Source of the DNA: Balamuthia mandrillaris
Taxonomy: Eukaryota; Discosea; Longamoebia; Balamuthiidae
Assembly: GCA_031835245.1 (NCBI GenBank)
Contig: JAVKOQ010000028.1
Coordinates: 97,001-161,000, forward strand
Reading direction: 5' to 3'
DNA: 64,000 bases
Positions 34,284 through 46,558 of the stretch are shown here, piece by piece. The notes beneath the pieces are model-generated. The model saw only the letters and a list, made by a program, of their open reading frames with translations, was not told the origin of the DNA and did no database searches. The stretch's first letter is position 1. Every line of letters starts with the position of its first letter. Position numbers and translations under genes: made by a program.

Positions 34284-35885
34284 TTATTTGATGATTCTAG
34301 GGATTGACAAGAGTTGCTGCGGATAGTGAGCAATCGCAGGCCAAGAGGGGGAGCACGAGCCGGTCTCCGCGAGCAACAAGCGCTGTTGTCCCAACTCCAA
34401 GTCCAACACATCTCCCGACGTCGCGTTGTTGTTGCTGTGAAATTTGTTATAGAGGAGAACAGCCACTCGATAGCCCACCGTTAAGAATAATAAACTGTGA
34501 TTATTTAATGCACTTGTGAGGGTGTGAAAGGAAAAAGAAGAAAGGCAGAAGCACAGAAAAAGGAGGAAGAGTTTACCTTGGGAGAATGACCCATCCATAG
34601 CGAACAGAGGATGCAGAGGAAGAGGAAGTAGAAGAGGAAGAAGAGGAAGACGCACTACCAGTAGGATCCACTCCACTTTCGCTCTTGCTCATGTGTGAAG
34701 AAGAGGAGGCATCCACACGGTGAAGAGGGCAGGCATAACGACTGTAGAACCGGAGATGGTAGTCATGTGCAACCATCGACAAAGGTTCCAAACCTTCCAA
34801 CCGTCCCAACCGCCAATCTCCTTCTGTTGCTCCTTCTCGCCGTCGCCGTTCTTGTTCTTCGTCTTCTTTTCTGTTGGTCCGTTGTTGTTGCTCTTCTTTG
34901 TTTTCTGTACAAATGAAATCTATCACGAGAGAAGCGGAATAGTGGTTGTTGTGGTGGAAAGAAGATAACAGGAGTTCTGCCCCTTCTTCACCTTTGACTT
35001 CTGCACGATCGCTCTTTGAATCTTCTTCAAAAGAAGATAAAGAGGAATGTGCAGAGGACGAAGGTAAAGAAGGAGAAGAAGCGGAGGAAGCATCATGATG
35101 ATGATGGAGAGATGAAGATGGAGAAGCATAGGAAAAATGTAAGGCAAAGTTGCCTTCTACTTCTACTACTTCCGGTGCCGCTTCCTTCTCCTTCGCTTCT
35201 TCGGAGGTTCGGCCTTCAAGCCACGTTTGGGAAGCCAACGTGCCACTTGAGAGGAACCGTCCTTCACTTTCCACCTATGTTGTTGATAGTTGAAGAAAAG
35301 GATTAAAGAGAACACTTTCACGTTTAGTATTCGCCCAACCAAAAATAGAACACATAGAGAAGATAGAGAGAGAGAGAGAATGAGGAGAAACAGAAAGAGA
35401 AAGGAAAAGGAAGAAAGAGGAGGAAGGGGCACGGACAGGAGGGAGGGGAAAAAAAGGGCCGGAAACAAACCAATAATAATTAAATAAAAACACAACGAAC
35501 AGGACATAACAAAAAGAAAACACTCAACGCAAACAAAACCAACAAACACCAAAAAACAAAACTGAAAACTAAAACACTAAAACAAAAAAAAACAGGCACA
35601 TCAAAAACTCACAAAACAAAACACGGACACAACCAAATGAACCAAACAAACCAAAAAACAAAAACAAAAATGAAAAAAATGAAAACAAACAACCTATAAC
35701 GTCAAAAACACAAACAAACAAAAAAAATACTTGGACAAGGGATAGGAAAGAGGAAACAATGTGAGTGGCAAACAAGCGCATTTCACAAAGGGCGGGGAGG
35801 AGGAGGAGGAGCAAAGGGAGGGATAAGAAACGTCTAGGTACCAAGCACCATTTCAGACAATGGTGTAGCCAAGTAATAGACATTT

Positions 35886-35930
<45 letters not shown>

Positions 35931-36594
35931 GGAGGGAGGAAAAGGGAGAAAAAAAAAGAAAAAAAGAAAGAAGAGAAGGAAAAAAGAAGCGTGATCCAAT
36001 GGAAGTTATAAACGGTCCATACAGGAAGAGCGCAACTAGGGGAAAAAAAAAGGGGGGGGAGGGAAAGGGGCTACGAACCCAAACGCAAGAAGTGGCGGCT
36101 ACCTCCACATCTTCGGCCGGTGAAGCAGGAGAGGAGCCGTCGTAGTCGTCAAGCTCAAAGGGAGAAGGAGAAGAAGAAACGGCCACGGGGGAGTCGTAGG
36201 CGAGCAGCTCCAAGAGCTTGGCGTCGCAGCGGAGCGGTCCGCAGGGCCTCCAAAAGTGCAGGTTGCCTCGCGGATCCCTCGCATGGAACACAAAGTAAGT
36301 ATGGGTCCAAGAAAGGGGGAGCAACGGCCCAAAGTCAAAGGTCAAGCCCGAGGCAGGGAAGGTATGCGAGGTGGCACAAGCGGGAGAAGAAGCCTCAGTG
36401 GCAGCAGAAACGGGGAGCACGAGGCAGGAGGACGAGAGGAGGAAGGCCAGGAGGCAGTAGGCCAGAAAGTGGCGCGCAAAGGCGGAGGAGAGGGAGGAGG
36501 GGAGGAGGTTTCGTAGCAGGCGAGAGAGGGGCATCATGCCAACGAAGCAAGCCAATGTGTTCTCTGGGGAGTCGGTACGAGAAATGTACATCAT
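34284..36594 (-). CDS. MRH / cation-independent M6P-receptor-like single-pass membrane protein
   Basis: Three exons: 36594-36079, 35274-34577, 34494-34284. Exon 1 has a hydrophobic signal (LAYCLLAFLLSSSCLVLPVSA) then a luminal part with HTYFVFHARDPRGNLHFWRP and CGPLRCD. Exon 2 continues with SASLVIDFICTENK and PLSMVAHDYHLRFYSRYACP, the late strands and Cys pattern of mannose-6-phosphate-receptor-homology (MRH) domains. The transmembrane segment is split by the last intron (YGWVILP to SLLFLTVGYRVAVLL) and followed by YNKF, like the YNR/YNRF that ends the membrane span of M6P-receptor and Atg27 relatives. Such proteins sort cargo between Golgi and endosomes. Low-complexity Ser and charged inserts enlarge the luminal domain. 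The M in MMYISRT may be preceded by an in-frame alternative; the Met at 36537 (MMPLSRLL) would give a tidier signal peptide. Confidence 0.75.
35275..36078 (-). other. Large intron of the MRH gene with GA repeats
   Basis: About 800 bp between the donor after the exon ending TSCVW and the acceptor before VESEGRF. It contains A-rich sequence (35470-35740) and a (GA)n block at 35885-35926, which is (CT)n in the sense of the gene. No coding content supported. Confidence 0.7.
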
Positions 36595-37349
36595 TATACG
36601 TTTTTTTTTTTTTCAAAAAAAAACGTGGATGGGTCGTAGAAATGGGAGTCGTGGGAAGTGGTGGTAGTTAGAGAGTCGTGTTTGTAAAGCGCCAGAATGT
36701 ACAAAAAAAAATAGATATAATATAATAAGAAGACAAACAAAAAAAAAATATTAGAAAATTATAAACAAGCGAAAAGTGATAATCACAGCGCCACTCTCAT
36801 CGAAAAAACAAAAAAGCCAAGCAGCTGGTCTTGCACAGCGAAAAAAAAAAAAAATAGAGCAGGAGGAGAGACTAGACCCAAGTAAACCAAAGAAGAGAAA
36901 AAAGGGGGATACGTTGGCCAAACAATTTTTTGGTTCTTCTTATCCTTTTCTTCCGGTTTCCTTTGAGAGTTCGAATCGGGGAAAAAATTGTCTACAAAAA
37001 TGATATACCAACGGCGATTGGCTATGAAAAAACTCCGAGGAGATCTTCCCATCTCATTGGAAAGATCTTAGGAGAATTCTCCATTTGTTCCGTATGGAGG
37101 AATTATGTAGACAAGTCGGGAAATTTCATCAAATTCGCTTGACGTCATTCTACGAGCTAAATGAAACAGAGGGCTATCAATAATAATGCACCAAAGACCT
37201 TTGCTGCATTACAGGGTGGCGTTTTAGGGGTTGCTGGGTACACTTGGTGTTTTTGTGGAGGCCTGAAAGGAAGAAGAAGAGTGAAGCCCTCACCACACCA
37301 ACCGTTACCGATTTGTTTTTTTTGTTAATCACCAAACAAAAAAACTAAA
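36595..37349. promoter_or_regulatory. Divergent promoter region, MRH gene / CID gene
   Basis: A 755-bp gap between divergent genes. A- and T-rich with homopolymer runs near both ends (36600-36625, 36840-36856, 37315-37350). I see no tRNA or other RNA gene; the gagttcgaatcggg stretch at 36965-36978 resembles a T-loop but has no cloverleaf around it. Confidence 0.45.
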
Positions 37350-38698
37350 ATGATGAACCGTGCGAGAAGGCAAATGTTTCGCGAGAAACTGTTTTCTTTC
37401 GAAAAGATGGTGGTGAAGAAAAAAGTGCTTTCGGCCTCCAAGCTGCAGGACATTGCCCAATTTGCGTTGACTAATATTCAGGTTTTCCTCCACCCCCAAC
37501 GTCATTCTTGGTCGGCCTTTGTTTTTTTTTTTTTTTTTTTTGTTGACTTTCTTTTTCCCAAGATGGCGAAAGTGTTGACAGAGTCCGTGACGTCCTTTAT
37601 TGAGGACTGCGACTTGGAGGCTGTTTCTGCTGGGTTTTACGTTGTGGATTGCATCTGCCGAAAGTCCTCCGACGTTGTAGAAAAGCCTAGGTTCGCTTTT
37701 TCTTTATCTTTTCCAAAAAAAACTTCCGTTTCCGTTTTTTTTTTGTGTTATTTTTCTTTATTTTTTGTTTTTGTTGTTGCTAACCTCTTGGTTCCTTTTC
37801 TCCCAAAGGTATGAATATGCGCGGTCCTCTTATGTGCTAGAATTTGCAGAAGCATTGCCGGAAGTCTGCAATGCCACTTGGGAGAGAGTACATAAACGAA
37901 AGGTTTTGTGTCTCATTTTTCTTTTCTTCCCGCCTCCTATACTTCCTCTTTTCTCTGGCTTTGGCTTTTCGCTTCTTCAATGCTTCTCTTCTCTCATTCT
38001 CTTTCTCTGTTGCTTTCACTTTACTCTTTATTTCTTCTCTTGTATCTCGTTCTGTGGTTTTTCACATTCTCGTTCTTTGTTGTGTTCTCGTTTCTCTCTT
38101 CTCTCTTTCTATTGCTTGTGATCGTTTCTTTATCTTCTTATCTCCTTTTTTTTTCAGGACATTCAAGACAAAATACTCAAGTTATTCGTGCTTTGGTACG
38201 AGAGTAAAGTGTTCTCCAAGACAACCATTCTCCGATTCATCAAATCCTACAAAGGCGATTGTGAGGCTCTCCGATCCCTGTCCAAAAGCAAAGGGTCTTC
38301 CTTTGTGCCATCTTCCTCCACGGCAGCGTCAAAAGATGAACAGGAAGACACAACAAAAGAATCAAGGGAAAAGGAAAAGGAAGCAAGGGAGGTGCCAGAG
38401 AGCCTTGTAAAGTTGGGAAGAAGCAACTCCGGTTTCTTCGACCAGTTGAGAAGGAACACCATCAATTTTTCAGCCTTAGCAGGTAATGAAAGAACCCCAT
38501 CAACAAAAGGAGGAAAGCAGGTGAAGAAACCGAGACTCACCCTTTCTCTCTCTTTGAAAAACAGAACAGGAAAACATCACGTTAACACCGCGAGGCGAAG
38601 GAGAAAAAGCCAAAGTATCTTCCAGCTATCGTGGACGTTCCGTCACGGATGCCCGCGCTTCCGCTTTCAGGCCCGTCTACAATCCCAACAACTCCTAA
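37350..38698 (+). CDS. CID (RPR) domain protein, RNA polymerase II CTD-interacting type
   Basis: Five exons: 37350-37481, 37563-37690, 37809-37902, 38158-38482 and 38565-38698, all GT-AG and in phase, about 270 residues. The helices read VLSASKLQDIAQFALTNIQ, VTSFIEDCDLEAVSAGFYVV, DCICRKSSDVV, YARSSYVLEFAEALPEVCNA and DIQDKILKLFVLWYESKVFS. The DxIxRKS and the closing LxxLWYExxxFS are typical of CID/RPR domains in Pcf11, SCAF and Rtt103 proteins, which bind phosphorylated Pol II tails and act in transcription end formation and RNA processing. After the domain comes a Ser-rich, basic tail ending FRPVYNPNNS. The next gene on the strand starts 245 bp later; a stop-free frame linking the two exists but the exon 5 reading given here looks more protein-like. 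Confidence 0.8.
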
Positions 38699-38943
38699 CA
38701 AAACAACAACCAATACATTGTATTCCGCACTGTAAACTAGAGAAGGTTGTTTCCGCGTCGTCACGGAGATTATTAAGATCATCGAATTCCATTCTATTCA
38801 GCGGATTGGTTGCTTCGACCAAAAAAAATTCAAAGAGGGACGCTACGCAATTCAACGTGGTGAAATGCGAGACCCTCACTTTTTTTTTTTGTGAAAGACC
38901 ATCATCATCAGCAGCAGGCTGGCTACTCAAAAAAAATAAAAAG
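38699..38943. other. Intergenic between CID and SMP genes
   Basis: 245 bp. Another frame is open through it and in it AAGWLLKKNKK directly precedes the next start, so a longer N-terminus for the SMP gene, or a single CID-SMP transcript, cannot be excluded from sequence alone. Confidence 0.4.
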
Positions 38944-39092
38944 ATGAGAGGGCTGGTGAGAGGTCGTTCGTATTCACGAGAGGACGGTGGGAGCGTCTCC
39001 TCCACGTACGACTCTTCGGAAGATCCCAAAGAACTTGTCGTTGCGGGTTCGTGTCGCTTCCTTCTCTCTCCCTCTGTCTGTCTCTGTCTCTG

Positions 39093-39143
<51 letters not shown>

Positions 39144-39760
39144 CGTCTCTCTCTCATGGTTCTGTGTCTTCCTTCCTTCCTTCCATTTTTTTGTTTCATC
39201 CCCTCTGAGCTTTCATTCACTGTCTCATGCTGGAACACTTTTTAGTGCTGTGCGCCAAAGAGCTCAAACGAGAACTCACAAACATTGGTAATTTATTTCA
39301 CTCTTCTCTGTCTTCTCTCTTTCTCCTCCGTTCTCATCTCTTCCACCCTTTCTCTCTTCTCTGCTTCTCTCTTTCTTCTGTCCTTCACTCCTTCTCTCCT
39401 CTAACAAACCAATGCCACAGGCAAGCCATGGCCTTATTGCAAGCTCAGGTTCTTGTCCTCCAAAGCCACCAAACGAAAGACAGACACTGCCAAAAAGACC
39501 TACAACCCCATTTGGGCCCAGTTCTTTCGCATGGAACCCCCTCGTGGCTACGCTGACGTCCTGCAGCTCACCATAATGGACAACGAGTACCTCAAAGACA
39601 AAGGGCTGGGCAAGGTGAGGCTGCCCTTGAGCGAGTTCAAGCAACGCCCCTTTGTAGACGATTGGTTCCTGCTGGAGCATCCGAAGAAGCAAAGTGGTGC
39701 CTCTTGGAAGGGCAGTATTCACATTTGTGCTGCTTACTCTCATGAGAATCGCCGTAAGTC

Positions 39761-39833
<73 letters not shown>

Positions 39834-42800
39834 ATATGTATTGGGCTTTGTCGTTATCATCGTTTATCGTTTCTCTTTCTTGTGGTATTATTTACCCTTC
39901 CTTTTGGTTCATTTTATTTCCTAACAATCTTCTTCCGCTTCAGTTTATACCGACAAGATTAGCGACCTGCTGCAAAAAGCGAGGGAGTCCCAATTACTGA
40001 ACAGCACGGAAACCAGGTCCTTCTCCCCAACCGCTAGCAGCGAACACGACGCTCTTCGGCTATCCTACGAACAACCACAACGAACATATCTCGCGCCAGA
40101 CACCGGAGGATCTGCTATGAGAAGAAATGCTCGAAGCTTTGAACGGGATGCTTCCTCTACTCCATTTCTCTCTCAGTCCGCTTCTACCACTCCCACAGCC
40201 CACAGCAACAACAAAAAGAAGAAGTGGCAAGTTTGGTCCTCCAAAGCATCAAACATCAACAAAGACAATAACGCTCAAAACGACCCCATTCGCATTTCTA
40301 GTCCTGGTACGCTTCAGCGTAACTCCTCAAAGGACGAGATTGACAACTCGCTTAAAATTAATGTTGTTGATGTAGACGAAGAAGAGGAAGATGATGGTAA
40401 TGCTATCGAGGAGAAAGATGAAGCAACAAATGTGCGACATCGGCAGAGACAAGAAAACAATCCTCAAGGCGAAAGCCACTCTTCTCCAACAATTGTTGGC
40501 TCTGAGCAAACCAACACCCCCTCCCGACGAAGGCGCAGCGGAGGAGATTTACTGGAAGAGAGGAAGCAGGAAAGAAAGAAAGCTTGGGACCGACTGCATA
40601 AAGTAGGAGGCGAAAATTCGGACACGACTTCGCCTACCCTCAAAGCTATTGACTTGGAATCTGCTTCCAACAAAAGACGATCCCGAAACTCGCTCAAGAA
40701 TGCTCTTTTAGAGGCTGGTCTTGGTCATCACAATCCGCATCACCGTAGCAGCTCTAAAAAACCGTCAACAGACGAGTTGGAAATTATTCCTTCTCCACCG
40801 CAGGAAAGAAAGTCGGGGGATGGTTTTTCAGCATCTTCTCCTTCCTCGAGTCGTTCTTCTACATCGGATGTTGAGTCAACAAAGCAAAAGAAGAAGAGCA
40901 AGTGGGGACTTCCAAGCATCCCCACCTTCTATAAGAAGAAAGGAGATGGCAAGGAACTGAAAGGGCTCCGCATTGAAGAAGTAACCCTCATCTTTCCCTT
41001 CCTCTGTTTCCTTCTCTTTTTTCGCGTCCATGTCTCATTTTATCCGCTACCATGTTTAAAGGCCCAACAGAAAAGCAAACAAGAACAAAAGGAAAAGGAA
41101 TACGAGACACAGAAGAAATTAAGTCCATTCAGCACTCTCCGGAAAGCCCAACTCAAAAAGACTATACGGAAAAAGACCCAAGGCCTGCTCTCTCATTCCA
41201 CTTCTTTCATGGTAGCCTGGGTCTGCATCTTTCTGGTGCTCTCTATCTCTGTCTTTTCCAACATTCTTTTGGTTTGGGGATCATTCATTGTGGCTGCCAT
41301 TTGCTTTGCTCTCTACCATTCGGCGGTGGAGAAGCAGCGCTTCTATCGGAAGTTCTTTTTGGAGTATCAACGCACTTGTGAGAGAGTGAGTATTCTGCTT
41401 CTGTTTCTTTCTTGTTCTTGTTTTTATTGTTTTTTCTTTCAGCTAAACCAACGTATTAACATAAAGGGAGCAATAGAGAGACAAACGAGCGAAGATTTAG
41501 CAAATGGCGTTTTAAAGAAGCTTTGGAGCAAACTCGCTCAGGATACAGCGCAAGCCCAGATACCTTATTTACAGCAGTTGTTAGACGCCAACCTTCCTTC
41601 TACCTTGGTATAGGACACCCTTCAAAGCCCTCTTCTACTTTTGCTGTTCTCCTACTCCTTTCTTTTCCCCTTCTTCTTCTCTTTTTGACTCACATTGGAA
41701 AAAAAAATTGGGAAATGCAGCGCAACAAAAACATACATCTCAGTATCAAATCGTGGGACGTTGGAGATATCCCACCTGTTGTGTCTTATATTCGTGTTTT
41801 GAAAACCAACAGCCCGAGATCGATTGTAACATTTCTCCCTCTCCTTTTGCTCTCCAGTTTCTTAACTAGATGTCTCTTCCTCCCAGCTATTGGAGTTAGA
41901 GGCTAAGTTGGTGTCGGATTCTATGAAAATGGAGCTCGATGCCGATGTTCGTGGCGTACATTTTCACGTCGATATTACAGACTTTTTCTTTTCCGTTCCT
42001 GTACGTTTCTTTCCTTATTTTTGGATTACTTTGGTCGACAACACTGTAACAAAACAACACACATACAGATGCGGATAGAAGTAACAATTGATAGCCATTC
42101 TGTGCTTGATTGGGTGGGCTCAGTGACGGTGCTTCAACCACCCGTTCTCGAGATGGAAATATCTGCATTGAGCATTCCTATGGACGCCATGGTTCGTTTT
42201 CGCTTTTCCTCTCTTCATCTTCACTATTTATTTTCTCGGTGTCGCTTGTTTGACTTTAGTTCTCTTTTCAATTCCTAAATGGCAGATATTCCCAGGCATC
42301 AAAAACTACATTAAAAGCGTTATAGATATGGTTGTCAACGCAGAGGCTTATACCTTCCCTAAAATGCTTTCCCTCACGCTAGGCGGAGAGTTTCTTGATG
42401 GTCTTTCTCCTCCTGCCCTCACTCCCTCTCCCTCTCCCTCTCCCTCTCCCTCTCCCTCTCCCTCTCCCTCTCCCTCTCCCTCCCCCTCTCCCTCTCCCTC
42501 TCCCTCTCCCTCTCCCTCTCCCTCTCCCTCTCCTCTCCCTCTCCCTCTCCCTCTCCCTCTCCCTCTCCCTCTCCCCTCTCCCTCTCCCTCTCCCTCTCCC
42601 TCTCTCTCCCTCTCCCTCTCTCCCTCTCCCTCTCCCTCTCCCTCTCCCTCCCCCTCTCCCTCTCCCTCTCCCTCTCCCTCTCCCTCTCCCTCTCCCTCTC
42701 CCTCTCCCTCTCTCCCTCTCCCTCTCCCTCTCCCCTCTCCCTCTCCCTCTCCCTCTCCCTCTCCCTCTCCCTCTCCCTCTCCCTCTCCCTCTCACTAACT

Positions 42801-43611
42801 GAGCAAATAAAAAAGACTTCTTGCCAGATGCGGGGCTGTCGCCATTAGCGTCTTTTGAGCCAGATCCAGGACAGTCCCTACTTCCCATAACAGACATTGG
42901 CATCATCGACGAGAACACGCGCGCACCAGAGGGTTGGCACGTCCTCTGGAAGACCGCCAAACAGAACAAAAACGCAAATCTTCAGATTCCCACCGAAGAC
43001 TTTCATCCCTGGAAATACCGCAGAGCATACATTTGTTATAGACACGAGCAGGGTAAACCGCCCATCACTCACATCGGCATCTTTCAGAAGAACAAAGGAG
43101 AAGTGCTGCCTGATGGATGGGTTCCTGTCAACAAAACGATCAGTGGAAGTATTTTGGATTACTCGTTGGTAGAGAAAGGGTTGGAAGGTAGCGGAGGAGG
43201 ATCAAGTGGAGGAGCGAAGGAGAAAGCGAATTTGCATAAGAAAGCATTTTATCAGAAGGGAGGCTTTGTGCGGGACAAATACGAGTTAATGCCTTTGCTG
43301 TGCTACAAACGACAGTCTCCCGAGAAGGAGAGAGGAGCTAGAGTCACCGCTATCACTCTTGCCAAAGGAAAGGTTTGTTTCTGCTCGACTTCGTCCTCTT
43401 TCATCACATCTTCCCTTCTTACTATTTTTATCTGTTATTTTTCCTCTTTTTTTTCCTTTCTTCTTTTGCTTACTTAAAAACGTACAACAAAAAGTTTGTC
43501 CCGCCAGGATACGAACGGATCACAAAGTCAGTTACAGGACTCTTCTCGGCGGACTTGGCTCCACATTCCTCCAAAGAAACCCACATTTGCATAAAGAAAG
43601 TTGCCGTTTAG
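38944..43611 (+). CDS. C2 - transmembrane - SMP - MABP lipid-transfer tether
   Basis: About ten exons, among them 38944-39046, 39246-39287, 39421-39753, 39944 onward. Order of parts: an N-terminal C2 domain ([45 protein letters not shown]); a long disordered basic/Ser region; a membrane hairpin ([40 protein letters not shown]); an SMP domain ([71 protein letters not shown]); and after a repeat-filled intron an MABP-type domain ([58 protein letters not shown]) plus a partial copy ([19 protein letters not shown]). SMP domains carry lipids at ER contact sites; MABP domains bind membranes. The combination resembles extended synaptotagmins with the C2 moved to the front. Exon borders in the centre are approximate. 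Confidence 0.85.
39766..39832 (+). repeat. Intronic (GA)n(GT)n microsatellite
   Basis: gagaga for about 27 bp followed by gtgtgt for about 40 bp in an intron of the SMP gene. It is purine-rich on the sense strand, opposite to most introns here. Confidence 0.95.
42420..42793 (+). repeat. Intronic (CCCTCT)n array in the SMP gene
   Basis: About 375 bp of ccctct units with occasional cccc or ctct slips, just before the exon starting near 42812 (kinase-like frames across it are artefacts). The complementary strand is (AGAGGG)n with regular GGG runs, so G-quadruplexes, and C-rich i-motifs on the sense strand, are possible. A frame happens to stay open across the array in line with the upstream exon, but encodes only Ser-Pro repeats; I treat it as intronic. 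Confidence 0.85.
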
Positions 43612-43976
43612 AATGACAAGAAGGCTGTAGATACCGCCGTCGTTTTTTTTTTTATTCGTTATCGCTCTCTCTCTCCAAGAGCAATAACCAACAACAAAGA
43701 TTTGAATGTTCATAGAAGAGAGAAAGAAGAAGCAACAAAGAGAGGAGAGAATACTGAGAGAACGAGAGAACGAGAGAGAGAGAGAGAGAGAGAGTGAGAG
43801 TGAGAGAGAAGAGGAGAGAATAATAGAGACGAGCGAAGAGAGGCGCGAGGAGAGAGATATCAGAGAGGAGGGGGAGCTTCCGCGTCGACGTAGCAATATT
43901 GCAATAATGACTCCTCGTTTTTCTTCGAATCATTTTGCAATCAAAAATTTCAAACAACACAAAAAAAAGAAGAGAG
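43612..43976. promoter_or_regulatory. Promoter region of the cyclophilin gene with (GA)n block
   Basis: 365 bp between the SMP gene stop and the cyclophilin start. A (GA)n-rich stretch at 43735-43870 lies upstream of the start, purine-rich on the sense strand as in other promoters here. Confidence 0.45.
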
Positions 43977-44809
43977 ATGGGGAAAGGAGTGGTGCTGCAC
44001 ACTTCGTTGGGAGACATAACGTTGGAGCTCTACTGGGACCATGCGCCAAAGACATGCCATAACTTTTACGAGCTGGCAAAGAAGGGCTATTACAACAACA
44101 CCATTTTTCATCGGATAATCAAGGTTTGTTTGTTTTTTTGAAGTGAAAAAAATCCGAAACGGCTTTATCCACAAAACTGATTCGCTGGTGCACTGGGTAG
44201 GACTTTATGGTACAAGGAGGAGATCCGACAGGTACCGGCAGAGGGGGTGATTCTATTTATGGGTACGTTTATTTATTTGATCTGTTATGGCTTTTTTTGG
44301 AACCTTTGTTGTAACACCAACTTCTCATCGATTTGCTTGCTTGAAACTATAGGAAAAAGTTTGAAGATGAGATAACCAAACAACTGAAGCACACTGGGGC
44401 TGGCATACTCTCCATGGCGAATGCTGGCCCCAACACCAATGGCAGTCAGTTCTTTATCACCCTTGCTCCTTGCCCGTGGCTCGATGGTGTGATGATATTT
44501 TGCTCTTCTTAGTCTTTTGTCTCCCCTTCTCTCTCTCTTCTGACCTGCTTCGTTTATTGTATGTACAAAGGCAAGCACACTATCTTTGGACGAGTATCGA
44601 GTGGCATGCAAGTGGTGAAAAGAATGGGCAACGTTGCCACAGGACAAGCCGACCGGTAAGCTTTCTTTTTTTTCTCTCTTGCAGCTCGATTTTCTCTTTG
44701 CTCTTCTCCCTTCTCTCGCTCTCGGCTCAAAAACAAACAACAAACACACACAAACAGGCCCACCGAACCAGTGAAGATAGTGCAGGCCATCGCTGAAGAA
44801 GACGTGTGA
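43977..44809 (+). CDS. PPIL1: Cyclophilin peptidyl-prolyl isomerase, PPIL1 type
   Basis: About five exons. ATG at 43977: [48 protein letters not shown], then [77 protein letters not shown], ending [10 protein letters not shown] with TGA at 44807-44809. The catalytic Arg (FHRIIK), Phe and Gln (GSQFFIT) and His (KHTIFG region) are present. About 155 residues, matching PPIL1, a small cyclophilin that belongs to the spliceosome with SNW1/SKIP. The ATG is close to the domain start as in other members. Introns are short and GT-AG. Confidence 0.97.
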
Positions 44810-45590
44810 AGTGTGAATGCAGCTCTAACAAACAATTCCTTCTTTCTTTTTCGTTCATTTCTTTCTTCCTTTCTTTTACACAAGTTGATGGGGAAACGTT
44901 GTGTCCCTCCACCGCTGCTTTTGTTTCTCTCCCGAATCCCCGCATCTCTCGCGAATTTCCGCTGGACAACATGTGTCCTTTTCCGTGGCCACCCCATCGA
45001 TGTCCGCAAATATTTTTCTTGGTTCGGAGAAAATTTTTTTTTCGATCCCACCGGAACCGCAGGCCCGCGCAAAACCCGTCCAACCGTTCCCCACCCAATT
45101 CTCCGCCCGGCCTAGCTGGACTCCATTCCCCCTGCGGACGGCCTTGCCTCGAGTCCTCGCGTCCCCCCCCCTACCTTCCTTATTTGGTCAATTTTCTATA
45201 AATGAAAATCAGAAAAACTGAAAAAGAAGAAAAGAAAAAAGAAGAACAACTCCTCTTCTCTTCTCTTCCCTCTCTCTCATTTTTTCTCTCCTCTCCTCCT
45301 CTCCTTTCTTTGGTTTCCGTTTGAGGTATTTATTATTAGTATTGTTTTTCGTTGTTGTGTTTTTTTTTTTTTTTTTTGGGTTGAGGTTTTTTTTTTAAAT
45401 CTTGTACCAGAGGTTTTTTTTTTTGGTTTTTATTGAAGAGAGTAGTTTTTTTTTTTAATTGTTTATATTTTATTGAAATATGATTTTTTGAACGTTAAAA
45501 AAAAAGAAAGAACAGATTTTTTTTGTTATTTTTTGTTATTTATTATTTTTTTAACCAACCGAGTAATATAGGAGACAAAAAAAGAGAGGG
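44810..45590. other. Intergenic, GC-rich then T-rich
   Basis: 780 bp between the cyclophilin stop and the PHD-protein start. 44940-45180 is relatively GC-rich with several short frames on both strands that I do not recognise; 45240-45540 is a T-rich stretch with long T runs (45361-45380). Both could be promoter for the PHD gene. No RNA gene is seen. Confidence 0.4.
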
Positions 45591-46069
45591 ATGGGGAAGA
45601 CCAACTTTCGTCCACGTCCTATCGACGTGGAGCAGAAGCTCCCAATCGTGTGGCAAAACGAGGACAGCGAGGCGGAGGAAGGGTCCGAGCACCCGCCGCC
45701 AACGAAAACAACGGAGGAGACCACCGCCAAAAAATCTTCTCCTCCTCCTTCGGACGAACCGGAAGCAGAAAACGAGCATCAGCATCAGCATCAGGATCCT
45801 CGGAGCAGCCATAGCATCATCACCACAAGAAGCCAGGCCAGAAAGATGACGTCCTCCTCTTTGTTGATGAAGGACAAGACGCCGCTCTACCTCAGCGACA
45901 CCATGCTGCTGGACGAGGAGGAGCGGCTGCGGCTGACCAGCCGGGCTGGCCTCCTGCAGCAGGACTACTTCACCAACGGCGTGGGCGAGCCCCAGCAACG
46001 ACCCGTCGCTGCCATTGAGGTATGTTGACGTTTTTTTTCGTTCATCTTTTTTTTTCAATCTTCGTTTTA

Positions 46070-46100
<31 letters not shown>

Positions 46101-46503
46101 TTTATTTTTATTTATTTATTTATTTATTTATTTTTATTTATTTATTTATTTATTTATTTTTATTTATTTATTTTACATTTTATATATTATTTTTATTATT
46201 TTATTTATTCTTGTTGTTTAAATATGTTTAGAAAGAAGTGCCAAGACCGAGTTTTCGCGAGGTCGATGAAGGAGAGGGAGAAGAGAAGGAGACAGCGGAG
46301 GAGAAGAGGACAAAGAAGAACAAAACAATGAGGAAGGTCAAGAAGCAGCAGCAGAACAAGAGAAAAGAAGATGGGTTGGATTCTTCTCCTCCCGAGGAAG
46401 AAGAGGAAGAAAAGAAGACGCTCGACCAACGTACAGAGTGGTGGAGGCGCCCCAACCATCTCATCCGTTATCGAGGTATCGTACTTTTCTTCCTTTCTCC
46501 TAG

Positions 46504-46558
<55 letters not shown>

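Noticed and set aside
36960-36985. T-loop-like gagttcgaatcggg, possible tRNA
   Set aside because: No acceptor stem, D-arm or anticodon arm can be folded around it.
42379-42969. Arg/Gly-rich frame on the minus strand at the CCCTCT array
   Set aside because: Artefact of the simple repeat; the plus-strand SMP-MABP gene explains both flanks.
44806-45221. Overlapping frames in the GC-richer gap after the cyclophilin gene
   Set aside because: Several frames on both strands are open with no recognisable motif; no splice pattern or start context favours one.
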